Source: Nocardia takedensis NBRC 100417
GTDB taxonomy: Bacteria; Actinomycetota; Actinomycetes; Mycobacteriales; Mycobacteriaceae
NCBI RefSeq assembly: GCF_000308695.1
Contig: NZ_BAGG01000262.1
Coordinates: 1 to 64,000 of the forward strand
Direction: 5' to 3'
Length of the DNA stretch: 64,000 bases
Below the pieces are notes generated by a model, which saw nothing but the letters and a program-made list of their open reading frames with translations, did no database searches and was not told the origin of the DNA. Position numbers and translations under genes: made by a program. Position 1 is the stretch's first letter; every line of letters starts with the position of its first letter. This document shows, piece after piece, positions 25,892 through 35,087 of this stretch.

Positions 25892-26626
25892 ATGCCCAAC
25901 CGACCCCCACTCGACGACGCCCACGGCGCGGGCTGGCTGCGCCCCGAACCCACCCTGCAACCGGTTCCCCCCGCCGCCGACCCCGCCCGTGACACCACCA
26001 CCGATCGTGCCCCGAAGGGGCACCGCGCACAGCAGCCGGAGCAACCAGCTGTCCGGCCGTCGACCGAGTTTCCTGCACGCCGACAGGCAGGGCAGCGCGC
26101 GGTGTGGATCGCGTTGGCCGTGGCGTTAACGCTGGCCGCTGGGCTCGCTGGCGTCGGGATCCGGTCGGTGACCGACGCCAGCGACACGACCGTGGTGATC
26201 GCGCCCCCAATCACCGCTTCTTCGATCACAGCGGGCGTGAGCGCCACGACCGCGGTCGCCGGCGGGGCATGTGCCGGCCTGACCGGGGCGGCGGTGACCG
26301 ACGGACCGGGCGAAACTCGCAGCGGTGTAGGGGTGATCGCGGCGTTCGAGTACCGCTATTACGTCCTGCGTGATGCCGCCGCCGCGTTGGCGGTGGTCGC
26401 TCCCGAGGCCGGACTGGTCGAACCGGTGTTGGCCGAGGGAATCGCGTCCATTCCGGCCGGGACCAGGCACTGCGTCGCGGTCACTCCGCTCGACGATTTC
26501 GCGGCCGAGGTGCACCTGGTCGAACGTCACGGTGACGGAACCCGGATGGACTATCTGCAACTGATCAACACCCGTCCCACCCCGAACGGGGACTTTCAGA
26601 TCCTCAACATCCAGAAGCGGAGCTGA
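25892..26626 (+). CDS. Single-pass membrane protein with DUF8176-like domain
   Basis: 244 aa. A cytoplasmic Pro/Gln-rich N-terminus of about 70 residues is followed by one transmembrane helix (AVWIALAVALTLAAGLAGVG). The extracytoplasmic C-terminal domain has EYRYYVLRDAAAALAVVAPE and SIPAGTRHCVAVTPL, then MDYLQLINTRP. This resembles the DUF8176-type, NTF2-like domain attached to actinobacterial conjugation loci, reminiscent of VirB8. The ATG is 12 nt after AGGAGG; the in-frame GTG at 25880 is too close to it. First gene of the core secretion operon. Confidence 0.72.
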   Translation: MPNRPPLDDAHGAGWLRPEPTLQPVPPAADPARDTTTDRAPKGHRAQQPEQPAVRPSTEFPARRQAGQRAVWIALAVALTLAAGLAGVGIRSVTDASDTTVVIAPPITASSITAGVSATTAVAGGACAGLTGAAVTDGPGETRSGVGVIAAFEYRYYVLRDAAAALAVVAPEAGLVEPVLAEGIASIPAGTRHCVAVTPLDDFAAEVHLVERHGDGTRMDYLQLINTRPTPNGDFQILNIQKRS

Positions 26627-26627
26627 C

Positions 26628-27275
26628 ATGAGCACCGCTGTAGTACATCTGGCCGATACTCCGCCCGCCGACGATGGCCGCCTCGACCCGGACACCATGA
26701 CGGTCCAGACAGGTCGGCGTGCACTGATCCGCACCCAGGCGCTGGTCAGCGGTGGCGAACACGCGCCGTTGTGGGCAGTGTTGGGCGCGCACGGTGGCGC
26801 GGGCGCGTCGACGTTGGCGCGCTGGTGGGCCCCGGCCGCCGACACCGGACCGGCCTGGCCCGCCTCGGCTGCGAGCACCCAGGACGTGGTGATCGCGGCA
26901 CGGTTGTGCATCCCGGGCCTGGTCGCCGCCGCCGAGCGACTGCGGGAATGGCACGCCGGCCTGGCCCCTGCCGGGGTGCGGGTGATCGGGCTGGTCCTGA
27001 CCGCCGCTCGTCCCGGCACGGTGCCGAAGGCCGTGCGCCGCTACCGGTCGGTGATCGCCGAGCTGGTGCGCGAGGTCCACGAGATCGCCTGGCACGACGA
27101 ACTGCTCGCCACCGAACTGCCCGATCTGGCCCAGTTCCGGCCCTACGACCCGGCCCCGCCGCGCCGAGCTCGACTGTCCGAGGCGGTGCCTACCGATGTC
27201 CACCGTGTCGGCGCCGCGATCTTCACCCACCTCGCCGCTGCGGCGGCCCCGATCGATACGGAGAACCTGTCATGA
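26628..27275 (+). CDS. DUF6668-like P-loop-derived protein
   Basis: 215 aa. VLGAHGGAGASTLARWW near residue 51 resembles a ParA-type P-loop but has Ala where the Walker Lys should be. It is followed by VRVIGLVLTAARPGTVPKAV and a helical C-terminus. This fits the DUF6668 family found beside actinomycete type IV secretion genes. It probably binds nucleotide weakly or not at all, and may act as a structural or partitioning partner. The stop overlaps the next gene (ATGA). Confidence 0.65.
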   Translation: MSTAVVHLADTPPADDGRLDPDTMTVQTGRRALIRTQALVSGGEHAPLWAVLGAHGGAGASTLARWWAPAADTGPAWPASAASTQDVVIAARLCIPGLVAAAERLREWHAGLAPAGVRVIGLVLTAARPGTVPKAVRRYRSVIAELVREVHEIAWHDELLATELPDLAQFRPYDPAPPRRARLSEAVPTDVHRVGAAIFTHLAAAAAPIDTENLS

Positions 27276-27571
27276 GCCCGACCGCAGTACTCGGTGACGC
27301 CGTGGTCACCGTGCTGGCCCAGGACATCACGATCACCCCGACCGCCCCGCCCGGGTCGGGTAGCGCCATTGTCATCGTCAACTTCCTGGCCTGGTTCGTC
27401 ACCCTGGCCGGGATCGCGGCGATCATCTACGCGGGCGGCAAATTCGGCTGGGAGCGCTGGCACGGGGGCTCGGTCGAGTCCCCGAAGATCCTGCTGGGCG
27501 CACTGGTCGGCGGGGTCGTGGCCACCAGCGCAGGCCCCATCATGACCGCCGTGGTCGCCGGAGGCTCCTGA
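27272..27571 (+). CDS. Two-helix membrane protein (VirB2/TrbC-like position)
   Basis: 99 aa with two transmembrane helices (IVNFLAWFVTLAGIAAIIYA and ILLGALVGGVVATSAGPIMT) separated by a short charged loop (KFGWERWHGG). Size and topology match pilin-like VirB2/TrbC proteins, but no sequence signature proves this. It overlaps both neighbours by 1-4 bp. Confidence 0.65.
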   Translation: MSPTAVLGDAVVTVLAQDITITPTAPPGSGSAIVIVNFLAWFVTLAGIAAIIYAGGKFGWERWHGGSVESPKILLGALVGGVVATSAGPIMTAVVAGGS

Positions 27572-27831
27572 TGCCCGGCCACGCAAACGCCGCAGCGATG
27601 CTGGCGTTGCCGTTGCCCGCGAACGTCATGTCGCCGTTGACCCAACTGTTGGGTTATCTGGCCTGGTGTGTGCTGGTGCTGTGCATCGCACGCGCGGTCT
27701 GGATCGGCGCGCTGCTGGGCATCCGCTCCTACCGCGAGGAAAGCCTCGAAGGACTCCTGGGCGCCCTGCTCGGCGCGGTCCTGCTCGGCATGGCCAGCTC
27801 CCTGGCCGTGGCCGTCCTCCCACCCACCTGA
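27571..27831 (+). CDS. Small two-helix membrane protein (possible VirB3-like)
   Basis: 86 aa. The helices LLGYLAWCVLVLCIARAVW and LLGALLGAVLLGMASSLAVA flank a charged loop (RSYREESLE). Its start shares one base with the stop of the previous gene (TGATG). It is likely a subunit of the secretion channel; the exact counterpart is unknown. Confidence 0.62.
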   Translation: MPGHANAAAMLALPLPANVMSPLTQLLGYLAWCVLVLCIARAVWIGALLGIRSYREESLEGLLGALLGAVLLGMASSLAVAVLPPT

Positions 27832-27855
27832 ATCTAGCGAGGAGAACCGATTCCC

Positions 27856-28512
27856 ATGCGCTCGAACCGAACCCACCGTCTCTCGGTGACCGCCGTGATT
27901 GCCTTCACCGGCCCCGTCATGGCGGCCGCCTTGCTGGGGTGCGGCGCCCCTACGTCCGAATCCGAGCAGAGTGCCCCGGTCACCACGAGCGTGGAGGTCC
28001 ACGCCGCTCCTACCGGGGGCCGCTGGCAGCGCTTCCAAGGAGTCGAGTTGCCGGTGACCGATCAAGGCCCCCGCAGTGACGAAGGCGCGGTGGTCTCGGG
28101 GTTCGAGCGCTCACCGGCCGGAGCCGCCGTCGCCGCAGCCCAGGCCAGCGCCCGGATCTCGGTCGCCACCGACAGCCAATGGCCGCAGGTCGGCGCCGAC
28201 ATGGTCGCCCCCGGCCCGGGACGCGACGCCTGGTCGGTCGCCCGCGCACAGCTCTCGGTCACCGCGCCGCTGGACGCCGACACCGCGCCGCGACTGCTCG
28301 GCTACGTCCTGACGCGCTACAGCCCTGAGGCCGCCGAGCTCGACCTCTACGCCCAACATCCCGACCGCTCAATCACCGGCCACCACACCAGCGTGGTCTG
28401 GCAACACGACGACTGGCGACTGAGCCTGCCCGACCCGGCCACCTCGGCCCCGCCCACCGTCACCACCCTCGACACCCCGCCCGCCGAACTCGTCGCCTTC
28501 GCGGCCCGCTGA
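27856..28512 (+). CDS. DUF8175-like lipoprotein of the secretion operon
   Basis: 218 aa with a signal sequence ending in the lipobox AALLGCGAP. The mature domain has RWQRFQGVELPVTDQGP, VVSGFERSPAGAAVAAAQAS and the C-terminal HDDWRLSLPDP. It shares the W-x(5)-G-x-x-LP and SGF.R.P.GA pattern with the next gene, so the two are paralogues. GAGGAGAACC precedes the ATG. Probable outer-face component of the secretion machine. Confidence 0.68.
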   Translation: MRSNRTHRLSVTAVIAFTGPVMAAALLGCGAPTSESEQSAPVTTSVEVHAAPTGGRWQRFQGVELPVTDQGPRSDEGAVVSGFERSPAGAAVAAAQASARISVATDSQWPQVGADMVAPGPGRDAWSVARAQLSVTAPLDADTAPRLLGYVLTRYSPEAAELDLYAQHPDRSITGHHTSVVWQHDDWRLSLPDPATSAPPTVTTLDTPPAELVAFAAR

Positions 28513-28527
28513 AAGCGACTGTGCGTC

Positions 28528-29316
28528 ATGGGATCCCATCGCCTCCTGATCATCCTGCTCACCGTCATCGCCGTGGTCGTGGCCGTCGTGTTCGTCGTGA
28601 CGGTCACCCGCGACGAAGACTCGACCCCGCCACACCCGGACCAGTCGAGCGCCGCGTCGTCCTCGAGCGCGGTGGCGGGTTCGGGTGGGTCGAGTTCGGA
28701 CATGTTCGGCAACCGCCTCGACATCCCGGCGACCGAGACCGGCACTCCGGCACCGCAGGATCCCGCCGCCCGTCCGGACCCGGCCGCCCCGGGCTACCTG
28801 AACACGCCACCGGTGGGACTGCGCTGGCAGCGCGGGTGGGGCGGCGCCGCGCTGCCGGTCTCTGCCAGCGACGGCCCTGCCACGATCACCGACGGGATCG
28901 CCTCCGGCTTCGCCCGCACACCCCAAGGCGCGGTCCTGTCCGCGGCGGACGCCCTCGGGCGGGTCCTGGCCGCGCCGGAACAGATCTGGCAGCAGGTGGT
29001 CGCCGAGCGCTACCACGGCGGCGGCGAGGCCCTGGTGGATCGGTATGCGCGGTCGCGGGCGCGCACACCGGATGCCGCCCGTTATGTGACCGTCCCCGAC
29101 GGTGTCCGGGTCGCGCCCGGCTACAGCCCCGACTACGCGGTCGTCGAGTTCGCGGTGCGCGATCAGCTGGGCTACCGGATCGCCCGCTGGCCGATGACCT
29201 GGTTCGACGGAGACTGGCGGGTCGCCGTACCCGCCGACCTCGAGATCCTCTGGGGGCCAGGAACCTACGTCGCATCGCTGACCGGGTTCAGCACGGCGTG
29301 GAGGACCGGCGCATGA
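28528..29316 (+). CDS. DUF8175-like membrane-anchored protein
   Basis: 262 aa. An N-terminal helix (LLIILLTVIAVVVAVVFVV), a Ser/Pro-rich spacer of about 70 residues, then the domain LRWQRGWGGAALPVSASDGP, IASGFARTPQGAVLSAADAL and WFDGDWRVAVPADL. It is paralogous to the preceding lipoprotein but anchored by a membrane helix rather than lipid. Its stop overlaps the next start by 4 bp. Confidence 0.68.
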   Translation: MGSHRLLIILLTVIAVVVAVVFVVTVTRDEDSTPPHPDQSSAASSSSAVAGSGGSSSDMFGNRLDIPATETGTPAPQDPAARPDPAAPGYLNTPPVGLRWQRGWGGAALPVSASDGPATITDGIASGFARTPQGAVLSAADALGRVLAAPEQIWQQVVAERYHGGGEALVDRYARSRARTPDAARYVTVPDGVRVAPGYSPDYAVVEFAVRDQLGYRIARWPMTWFDGDWRVAVPADLEILWGPGTYVASLTGFSTAWRTGA

Positions 29317-30764
29317 GCACCGACACGATCGCCGGCCCCCGCCTCGGCGGTGTCCGCGAACAGCTGCCGGTGCCCGGCATCTGCGACATCCCGCTGGGAC
29401 CGCAGCAGGCGTGCCAGGGCATCCAACTCGCCGAGGACGTCGCGAACTCGGCCTACGACAAACTCGTCGACGTCGTGCTCGAAGGGTTTGCCCGCACGGT
29501 TCGAATAGGTATGGCGTGGTGGACGAACTTGCCGTCGCCGCAGCTCAGCGACGGCACGTCGGGTCCTGGTCCGGTGTTGAGCGCGGTGCGCGAGTACAGC
29601 GGCGGTTTGCAGGTGCTGTTCCTGACCGCGGGGATCATGTTCGCCGCCGCGCGCTTGGCGTTGGCCAAGCGCGGCGGTGTCGCGGGGGAGGCACAGGAGA
29701 GCTTCCTGATGCTGGGGCGGGCAAGTTTCCTGTCGATGGCCATCGCGGTGCTGGTCACCACCGGCACCCGCGCCGGAGACAACTTCTCCAACTGGGTGAT
29801 ATTCGAGGCCAGCGAAGGCGACTGGCTCGGTGCGGTCGACCGGATCACCGCATTCGACCAGAACCGCACGACCGTGGCCGGGCTGGGCACGGGGATTCTG
29901 ATTGTCGTCGGAACTCTAGGGTTGGTCAGCTCGCTGCTCCAGTTGGTGATGCTGGTCGTCCGCCAAGCGCTGCTGATCCTGGTGGTCGCGGTGATCCCGA
30001 TCGCTGCCGCCGCGGCGGGGACCGGTCCGGGATCGCAGGCATATAAGAAGCTGGTGTCGTGGACGGTGGCGTTCGTCCTCTACAAACCCGTCGGCGGCCT
30101 GGTCTACGCGGTCGCGTTCACCGTCATCGGCGATCAGAAACAGACCGATTCCCAGCAGGTCCTGCTCGGGCTGATCCTGCTGGTGATGAGCGTGCTGATC
30201 CTGCCCGCGCTCATGCGCCTGGTCGCACCCGCCGTGGCGACCCTCGGCGGCGGGGGTGGCGCGACCGCGGTCCTGGCCGGCGGCGCGGCCGGCGTTGCGA
30301 TGGGCTCGGCCGGCGAGCGCGGCAGCGCCCGCAAACTCAGCGAAGGCGAAGACGCCGCGAACGGCACCGGCCCCGCTGGCGGCGCGAACCCGGGCGGCGG
30401 CAACAACACCGGAGGCGGTGGCGGTGGTGGGGGGCGTCCGCTCGGTGGCGGCGGCGAGAGTGACTCCTCGCCCGCGGGTGCACCAGGCGGGGGCAAGGCG
30501 GGCAGCGGTACGTCGAGCACCTCCGGTGGCGGTGCCTCGCGTTCGGGTGCCCCGTCGGGTCGGGCCTCCTCGCCGGGCGAGGGTGCGCCATCCGGCGGTG
30601 GTTCCGAGGCCGGCGGCGGTGCCGGTGGGGGGGCGGTGCTGGCCGGGCACGCGGTCAAGGCCGCGGGCGAGCAGGCGGTGTCGGAGGCCGGGGAGCAGAC
30701 CCGGGAGGCCGCCGAGGGCGGTGGGGATCCGGATTCGCTGAGCCCGGGGGAGGTGCGGCGATGA
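29313..30764 (+). CDS. VirB6/TrbL-like polytopic membrane protein
   Basis: 483 aa. After a soluble N-terminus with paired Cys (GICDIPLGPQQACQG) come about six hydrophobic segments, including LQVLFLTAGIMFAAARLALA, LLILVVAVIPIAAAAAGTG and QQVLLGLILLVMSVLILPAL. A low-complexity Gly/Ser/Ala-rich cytoplasmic tail runs from about residue 320 to the end. Layout and position before the SCO6880 and VirB4-like genes support the inner-membrane channel role. ATGA overlaps at both ends. Confidence 0.75.
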   Translation: MSTDTIAGPRLGGVREQLPVPGICDIPLGPQQACQGIQLAEDVANSAYDKLVDVVLEGFARTVRIGMAWWTNLPSPQLSDGTSGPGPVLSAVREYSGGLQVLFLTAGIMFAAARLALAKRGGVAGEAQESFLMLGRASFLSMAIAVLVTTGTRAGDNFSNWVIFEASEGDWLGAVDRITAFDQNRTTVAGLGTGILIVVGTLGLVSSLLQLVMLVVRQALLILVVAVIPIAAAAAGTGPGSQAYKKLVSWTVAFVLYKPVGGLVYAVAFTVIGDQKQTDSQQVLLGLILLVMSVLILPALMRLVAPAVATLGGGGGATAVLAGGAAGVAMGSAGERGSARKLSEGEDAANGTGPAGGANPGGGNNTGGGGGGGGRPLGGGGESDSSPAGAPGGGKAGSGTSSTSGGGASRSGAPSGRASSPGEGAPSGGGSEAGGGAGGGAVLAGHAVKAAGEQAVSEAGEQTREAAEGGGDPDSLSPGEVRR

Positions 30765-32233
30765 GCACCCGCATGTACGGGCGATGGGAACGGCCCCGCA
30801 GCGCCGGTTTCTTCGGCCTGACCTGGGGTGTGACGCTGTTCGGGTTGGCGTTGATCGTGACGGTCATGGTCGGGTTCCTGCTCACCCGATCCCTGCCCGT
30901 CGTCGCTGCAATGATCCTCGCCGCCGCGACCGTGTTCGCGCCGCTGGCGATCACCGTCAACGGGCGCACCGGGTGGGAGTCGGCCGTACTACGGGCCCAG
31001 TTCGCCGCGGCGCGGGCGCGCGGTGAACTCGTCTACCGGTCGGGGCGTTTCGCGCGTATTCCCGGGGTCGCGAAACTGCCTGGGCTGTTGGCGGATTCGC
31101 GGCTCTCGGAGTACGAGACCGCGGGCGGGCGACGGTTCGGCATGCTGCACATCCGCCGCTCCGATCACTACACCGTCGTGCTGCGGGTGATCCCGCGCGG
31201 AAAGGAACTGGTCGACCAACCACAGATCGACGCGTGGGTGGAAGGCTACGGGCACTTCCTGGCGACCCAGAGCCGCGGCGGAGAGGTCGTGGCGGTGACC
31301 GCGGTCCTGGACAACGTCGTCGAGACACGACTGCGCCAAGCTCGGGAAGTCACCCGGTTGGTCCGCGATCAGGCCCCCGAGTTCGCGAAAGCGGTGATGC
31401 GCGAGGCCGCCGCCGATATCGGCGGGGTCGGCGTGCGGATCGAAGCACGGATCGCCATCACCTACCGCGCCATCGGCAAAGGCCGGGTCCGTCGCGACGA
31501 AGCAGAACAGGCCCGCGAGATCGGCCAACGCCTACAAGGGGTCATGTCCCAACTCGCCCGCGCCGGACTGCCCGCCACGCCATTGCAGGCGTGGGAAGTG
31601 GTGGGGCTGGTTCGAACTCGCTACGACCTGGCCTCTCAACGCGACGTCGAAGCGGCCGGCGCCGCGGTGCTCGAGACCCAGTCCTGGGATTCGGTCGGTC
31701 CGATCTCGCACCTGGACCGGTGGGACCACTACGTGCACGACGGCGCCCGCTCGATCACCTGGGAGATGGACGCCGCCCCGCGCGGCGCGGTCATGGAGAG
31801 CGTGCTCGAGGAACTACTGCGCCCCCGCGCGGATGTGCCGCGCAAGCGGGTGGCGATCGTGTACCGGCTGCATTCGGCCGCCGAAGCCACCTCCCTGGTC
31901 GACGCGGACTTCCGCGACGCGATCGCCGCGGAGCAGACCGAACGCGGCATCGCCAGTGCTTCGGCGCGGATCCGGGTCGGCAACACCAACGCCGCCCGGG
32001 AGGAACAGGCCCGCGGCGCGGGCTTGACCCGCTTCGGTGTGTTGGTGACGGTCACCGATCACCTCGACGGTGACCTGCCCGGCATCGAAGCCTCGATCAA
32101 GGCGATGAGCGCGGCGTCGCGGCTGTCGGTGCGCCGCTGCTACGGCTACCAGGCCGCCGCCTTCGCCGCCTCCCTCGGGATCGGGCTCGTTTTACCCGAG
32201 CACACCTCGATCTCGGCGGGGGTGTCGCGATGA
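30761..32233 (+). CDS. SCO6880-family conjugation protein
   Basis: 490 aa. Two N-terminal transmembrane helices (GVTLFGLALIVTVMVGFLL; VVAAMILAAATVFAPLAI) are followed by a cytoplasmic domain with YTVVLRVIPRGKELVDQP, WVEGYGHFLATQ and RRCYGYQAAAFAASLGIGL. This is the SCO6880 family of actinobacterial conjugative elements, thought to combine a PrgI-like membrane part with the N-terminal half of VirB4. It overlaps the ATPase gene by 4 bp, consistent with a split VirB4. Confidence 0.85.
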   Translation: MSTRMYGRWERPRSAGFFGLTWGVTLFGLALIVTVMVGFLLTRSLPVVAAMILAAATVFAPLAITVNGRTGWESAVLRAQFAAARARGELVYRSGRFARIPGVAKLPGLLADSRLSEYETAGGRRFGMLHIRRSDHYTVVLRVIPRGKELVDQPQIDAWVEGYGHFLATQSRGGEVVAVTAVLDNVVETRLRQAREVTRLVRDQAPEFAKAVMREAAADIGGVGVRIEARIAITYRAIGKGRVRRDEAEQAREIGQRLQGVMSQLARAGLPATPLQAWEVVGLVRTRYDLASQRDVEAAGAAVLETQSWDSVGPISHLDRWDHYVHDGARSITWEMDAAPRGAVMESVLEELLRPRADVPRKRVAIVYRLHSAAEATSLVDADFRDAIAAEQTERGIASASARIRVGNTNAAREEQARGAGLTRFGVLVTVTDHLDGDLPGIEASIKAMSAASRLSVRRCYGYQAAAFAASLGIGLVLPEHTSISAGVSR

Positions 32234-33945
32234 ACCGCTCGACCGGCTCGCGGGCGCGTCGGCGTCGCGAGAGTGTCGCCGGGATCCGCGTGCTCACTCC
32301 CACCGCGCGAGCGGCGACCGAAGCCGCCGCCGCCCGGCCCGGACCGCGCGGTTGGTGGGCACGGCTGGCGATATCGAGCGACGATCATCGACGGGCCACC
32401 GCCGCCCGACGCACCGAAACACTCGATGCGGGGGATGGCTTCGACCGATCACCGGCCACCCTGACCGACCGCGGCTACCGCGGGCCGGGCGGCGGCCGCG
32501 CCGCAGTGGTCCCCTCCACCCCGGAATGGCGGGCCACCACCGTCCAGGTCGCCGGCCTGTGGCCCTTCGCGGTCGGCGCCAGCGCCCCCACAGTCGGCAC
32601 GCCGGTCGGCGCGCACTACATCACCGGCGCGCCCGTGCATTTCGACCCGATGTCGTGGTTTCTCAAAGGATTCATCACCGCGCCGATCGCGTTCGTGTTG
32701 GCGCTCAACGGATTCGGCAAATCGAGCCTGATCCGGCGGATGGTGACCGGGGCAGTCGCCGCCGGGGAGACCGTGCTGTGCATGGGCGACACCAAACCCG
32801 ACTACCGCGACCTCGTGCAACACCTGGGCGGGCAGGTCGTCGAGGTCGGGCACGGGCACGGCACCGTCAACCCCCTCGACGTCGGCGCGCTCGCGGCGAC
32901 CATCGCGCGCCTGCCCGACCCCGACCAGCGCCGCCAGGTCCGCGCCCGCGTCGAGGCCGGGCAGGTCAACATCGTGGCCGGGTTGATCGAACTGGTCCGC
33001 GGCGCGCGGGTCGCCGACTACGAGGAAGTCCTCATCGCCGCCGGGCTGCGCGAACTCTACAGCCCCGCGAGCGGGTTCGACTACGACAATGCGCCGCTGC
33101 TCGGTGACCTGCTCGAGGTGATCTCCACCGGCGGCGAACGATTGCGGCGCTTCGCCGAAGAGGACGGCGTCGCCTCCTACCGGGCCGGCACCAAGACGCT
33201 GCGGCGCTCGCTGCGGGCGCTGGTGGAAGGCCCGTTCGGCGCCATCTTCAACGGCCCCACCAGTACACGTCTGGATCTGGACAGCCCCGCGGTGTGCGTG
33301 GACGTCTCGCGCATCCCCGAGGGCGACACGAAACTGTTGGCCGCAGTGCTGATGGTGTGTTGGTCGGACGGGTTCGGCGCGGTCGCCGCCGCTCACGCCT
33401 TGGCCGACGCCGGCCTGGCGCCCGCGCGCACGTTCGAGGTCGTCATGGACGAGATCTGGCGCGTGCTCGGTGTCGGGGACTTCATGGTCGATCGCGTCGA
33501 CGCCCTGACCCGGCTCAACCGGACCCTCGGCACCGGGCTGATCATGTGCAGCCACACCGTCAAAGACCTCGCCGCCTTCGACTCACCCGCCGCCCAAGCC
33601 AAAGCACTCGGGTTCTTCGAACGCGCCCGCGCCAAGATCATCGGCCCGGTCGGCCCCGAGGAAGTCGACCGCATCCGCGCCGTCGTCGGCATCACCGACA
33701 CCGAGAAACTACTGCTCACCTCCTGGGCCGCCCCCCGCCCGCCCAGCGACGACGACCTCGACCCCACCCGCCGCGAAACACCCCCCGGCACCGGCTGCTA
33801 CCTGCTCAAAACCGGCGAAGCCGCCGAACCTGGCGTCGCATTCCGCATGAACTTCACCCCCACCGAACGCGCCTCCCAGATCCACAACACCAACCGACGC
33901 TTCGACCACCTCACCCACGGCACGCAGGCCGGTGACCGGTCATGA
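32230..33945 (+). CDS. VirB4-like secretion ATPase
   Basis: 571 aa. Walker A-like NGFGKSSLIRRM lies near residue 160, GETVLCMGDTKPDYRDLVQ follows, Walker B is FEVVMDEIWRVLG near residue 405, and the C-terminal ILVSQ-type segment is TGLIMCSHTVKDLAAF. These are features of the VirB4/TraC ATPase core. With the preceding SCO6880 protein it supplies energy for assembly or transport. Overlaps both neighbours by 4 bp. Confidence 0.87.
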   Translation: MNRSTGSRARRRRESVAGIRVLTPTARAATEAAAARPGPRGWWARLAISSDDHRRATAARRTETLDAGDGFDRSPATLTDRGYRGPGGGRAAVVPSTPEWRATTVQVAGLWPFAVGASAPTVGTPVGAHYITGAPVHFDPMSWFLKGFITAPIAFVLALNGFGKSSLIRRMVTGAVAAGETVLCMGDTKPDYRDLVQHLGGQVVEVGHGHGTVNPLDVGALAATIARLPDPDQRRQVRARVEAGQVNIVAGLIELVRGARVADYEEVLIAAGLRELYSPASGFDYDNAPLLGDLLEVISTGGERLRRFAEEDGVASYRAGTKTLRRSLRALVEGPFGAIFNGPTSTRLDLDSPAVCVDVSRIPEGDTKLLAAVLMVCWSDGFGAVAAAHALADAGLAPARTFEVVMDEIWRVLGVGDFMVDRVDALTRLNRTLGTGLIMCSHTVKDLAAFDSPAAQAKALGFFERARAKIIGPVGPEEVDRIRAVVGITDTEKLLLTSWAAPRPPSDDDLDPTRRETPPGTGCYLLKTGEAAEPGVAFRMNFTPTERASQIHNTNRRFDHLTHGTQAGDRS

Positions 33946-35087
33946 CGACATCGAAAACCACCGTCGTGGTGCTGATCTCGCTGCCTGTCCTGCTGCTGGT
34001 GATCCTGCTCGCCGTCGTCGGACTCGAAGATCGGTCCTCGTGCGCGACCCCGATCCCCGGCGGGGCGCTCGACGGCGCACCGACCGGATACAGCGTCGCC
34101 GGGCTGTCGGAAGCCCAACTACGGCTGGCGCGCGAAGGCGTGGTGATCGGCAAACGACGGGGGATGCCGGAGTCGGTGATCATCGCCGAACTCGCCGCCC
34201 AAGCCACCGAATCCAGCTTCCGTAACCTCGCCAACCCCGCGGTACCGGAATCGCTGGGCTTCGCCAACGACGGCCTCGGCTACGACCACGACTCGGTCGG
34301 ACCACACCAGATGCGCGCCAGCGTCTGGGGATCGGTCGGCATCGCCGCCCTGATGGACCCGGTGTATCAGATCAACTGGTTCTACTCTCACGCCGAACAA
34401 CTCGGCGTCGCCGCGACGGAGATGGCACCCGCCGAACTGGCCCAGGCCATCGAACGCAGCGCCCCCAACGCCTACGCCGGCCAACTCACCCTTGCTCAAC
34501 GGCTCTACGCGCTCTTCGCCGACCTCGACCCCGGCCCACGGACAGGGGCGGGGTCGGCGAAGAGCGCGGTGGAGGGATGTGGGTCGCGCTCGGGCACGCC
34601 GCTGAGTCCAGCCGAGGCGAGCGCGTTCGGGCGCGCGGTCATCGACCACGCCTCGCGCTGGATCGGCACCCCCTACGAGTGGGGCGGCGGAGATTTCGAG
34701 GGCCCGACCGGCGGCGGATTCGACTGCTCCGGGCTGACCCGCTACGCGATCTACCACGCGTCGGGCGGGCAGATCCAGCTCCCGCACTACACCCAGGCCC
34801 AACAGGACCACCCGTCCGCCGAGGTCGTCGCGTTCGACCAGCGTGAACCCGGGGACCTGATCTTCTTCACCGCCCCCGGCGACGCCGATTCCCACCACGT
34901 CGGGATCTACCTCGGCCGCGACGAGCAGGGCCGGGACCTGCTGCTGCACGCCCCACAGACCGGCCAGACCGTCACCACCACACCGCTGTCGGCGTGGGAG
35001 GGCGAACGCATGGACGTGCGCCGCTACTCCCACGCCCTCACTCCCACCGTTCCCGTGTCGCCGGAAAGGAGTCCCGATCATGGGTGA
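33942..35087 (+). CDS. Membrane-anchored transglycosylase-like / NlpC-P60 wall hydrolase
   Basis: 381 aa. One N-terminal helix (VVVLISLPVLLLVILLAVVG). Residues 50-195 resemble a lysozyme-like domain (AELAAQATESSF with a possible catalytic Glu90, then HDSVGPHQMRASVWG). Residues 225-365 form an NlpC/P60 domain with Cys262 in FDCSGLTRY, His319 in DSHHVGIYLG and His336 in LLHAPQTG. It would open peptidoglycan for the secretion apparatus, as VirB1-type enzymes do. Stop region overlaps the next start by 8 bp. Confidence 0.85.
   Translation: MTTSKTTVVVLISLPVLLLVILLAVVGLEDRSSCATPIPGGALDGAPTGYSVAGLSEAQLRLAREGVVIGKRRGMPESVIIAELAAQATESSFRNLANPAVPESLGFANDGLGYDHDSVGPHQMRASVWGSVGIAALMDPVYQINWFYSHAEQLGVAATEMAPAELAQAIERSAPNAYAGQLTLAQRLYALFADLDPGPRTGAGSAKSAVEGCGSRSGTPLSPAEASAFGRAVIDHASRWIGTPYEWGGGDFEGPTGGGFDCSGLTRYAIYHASGGQIQLPHYTQAQQDHPSAEVVAFDQREPGDLIFFTAPGDADSHHVGIYLGRDEQGRDLLLHAPQTGQTVTTTPLSAWEGERMDVRRYSHALTPTVPVSPERSPDHG

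Noticed and set aside
29411..34225. Long Arg-rich frames in alternative phases within the secretion genes
   Set aside because: Typical high-GC antisense or out-of-phase shadows with no domains; the annotated genes overlap neatly at ATGA junctions.
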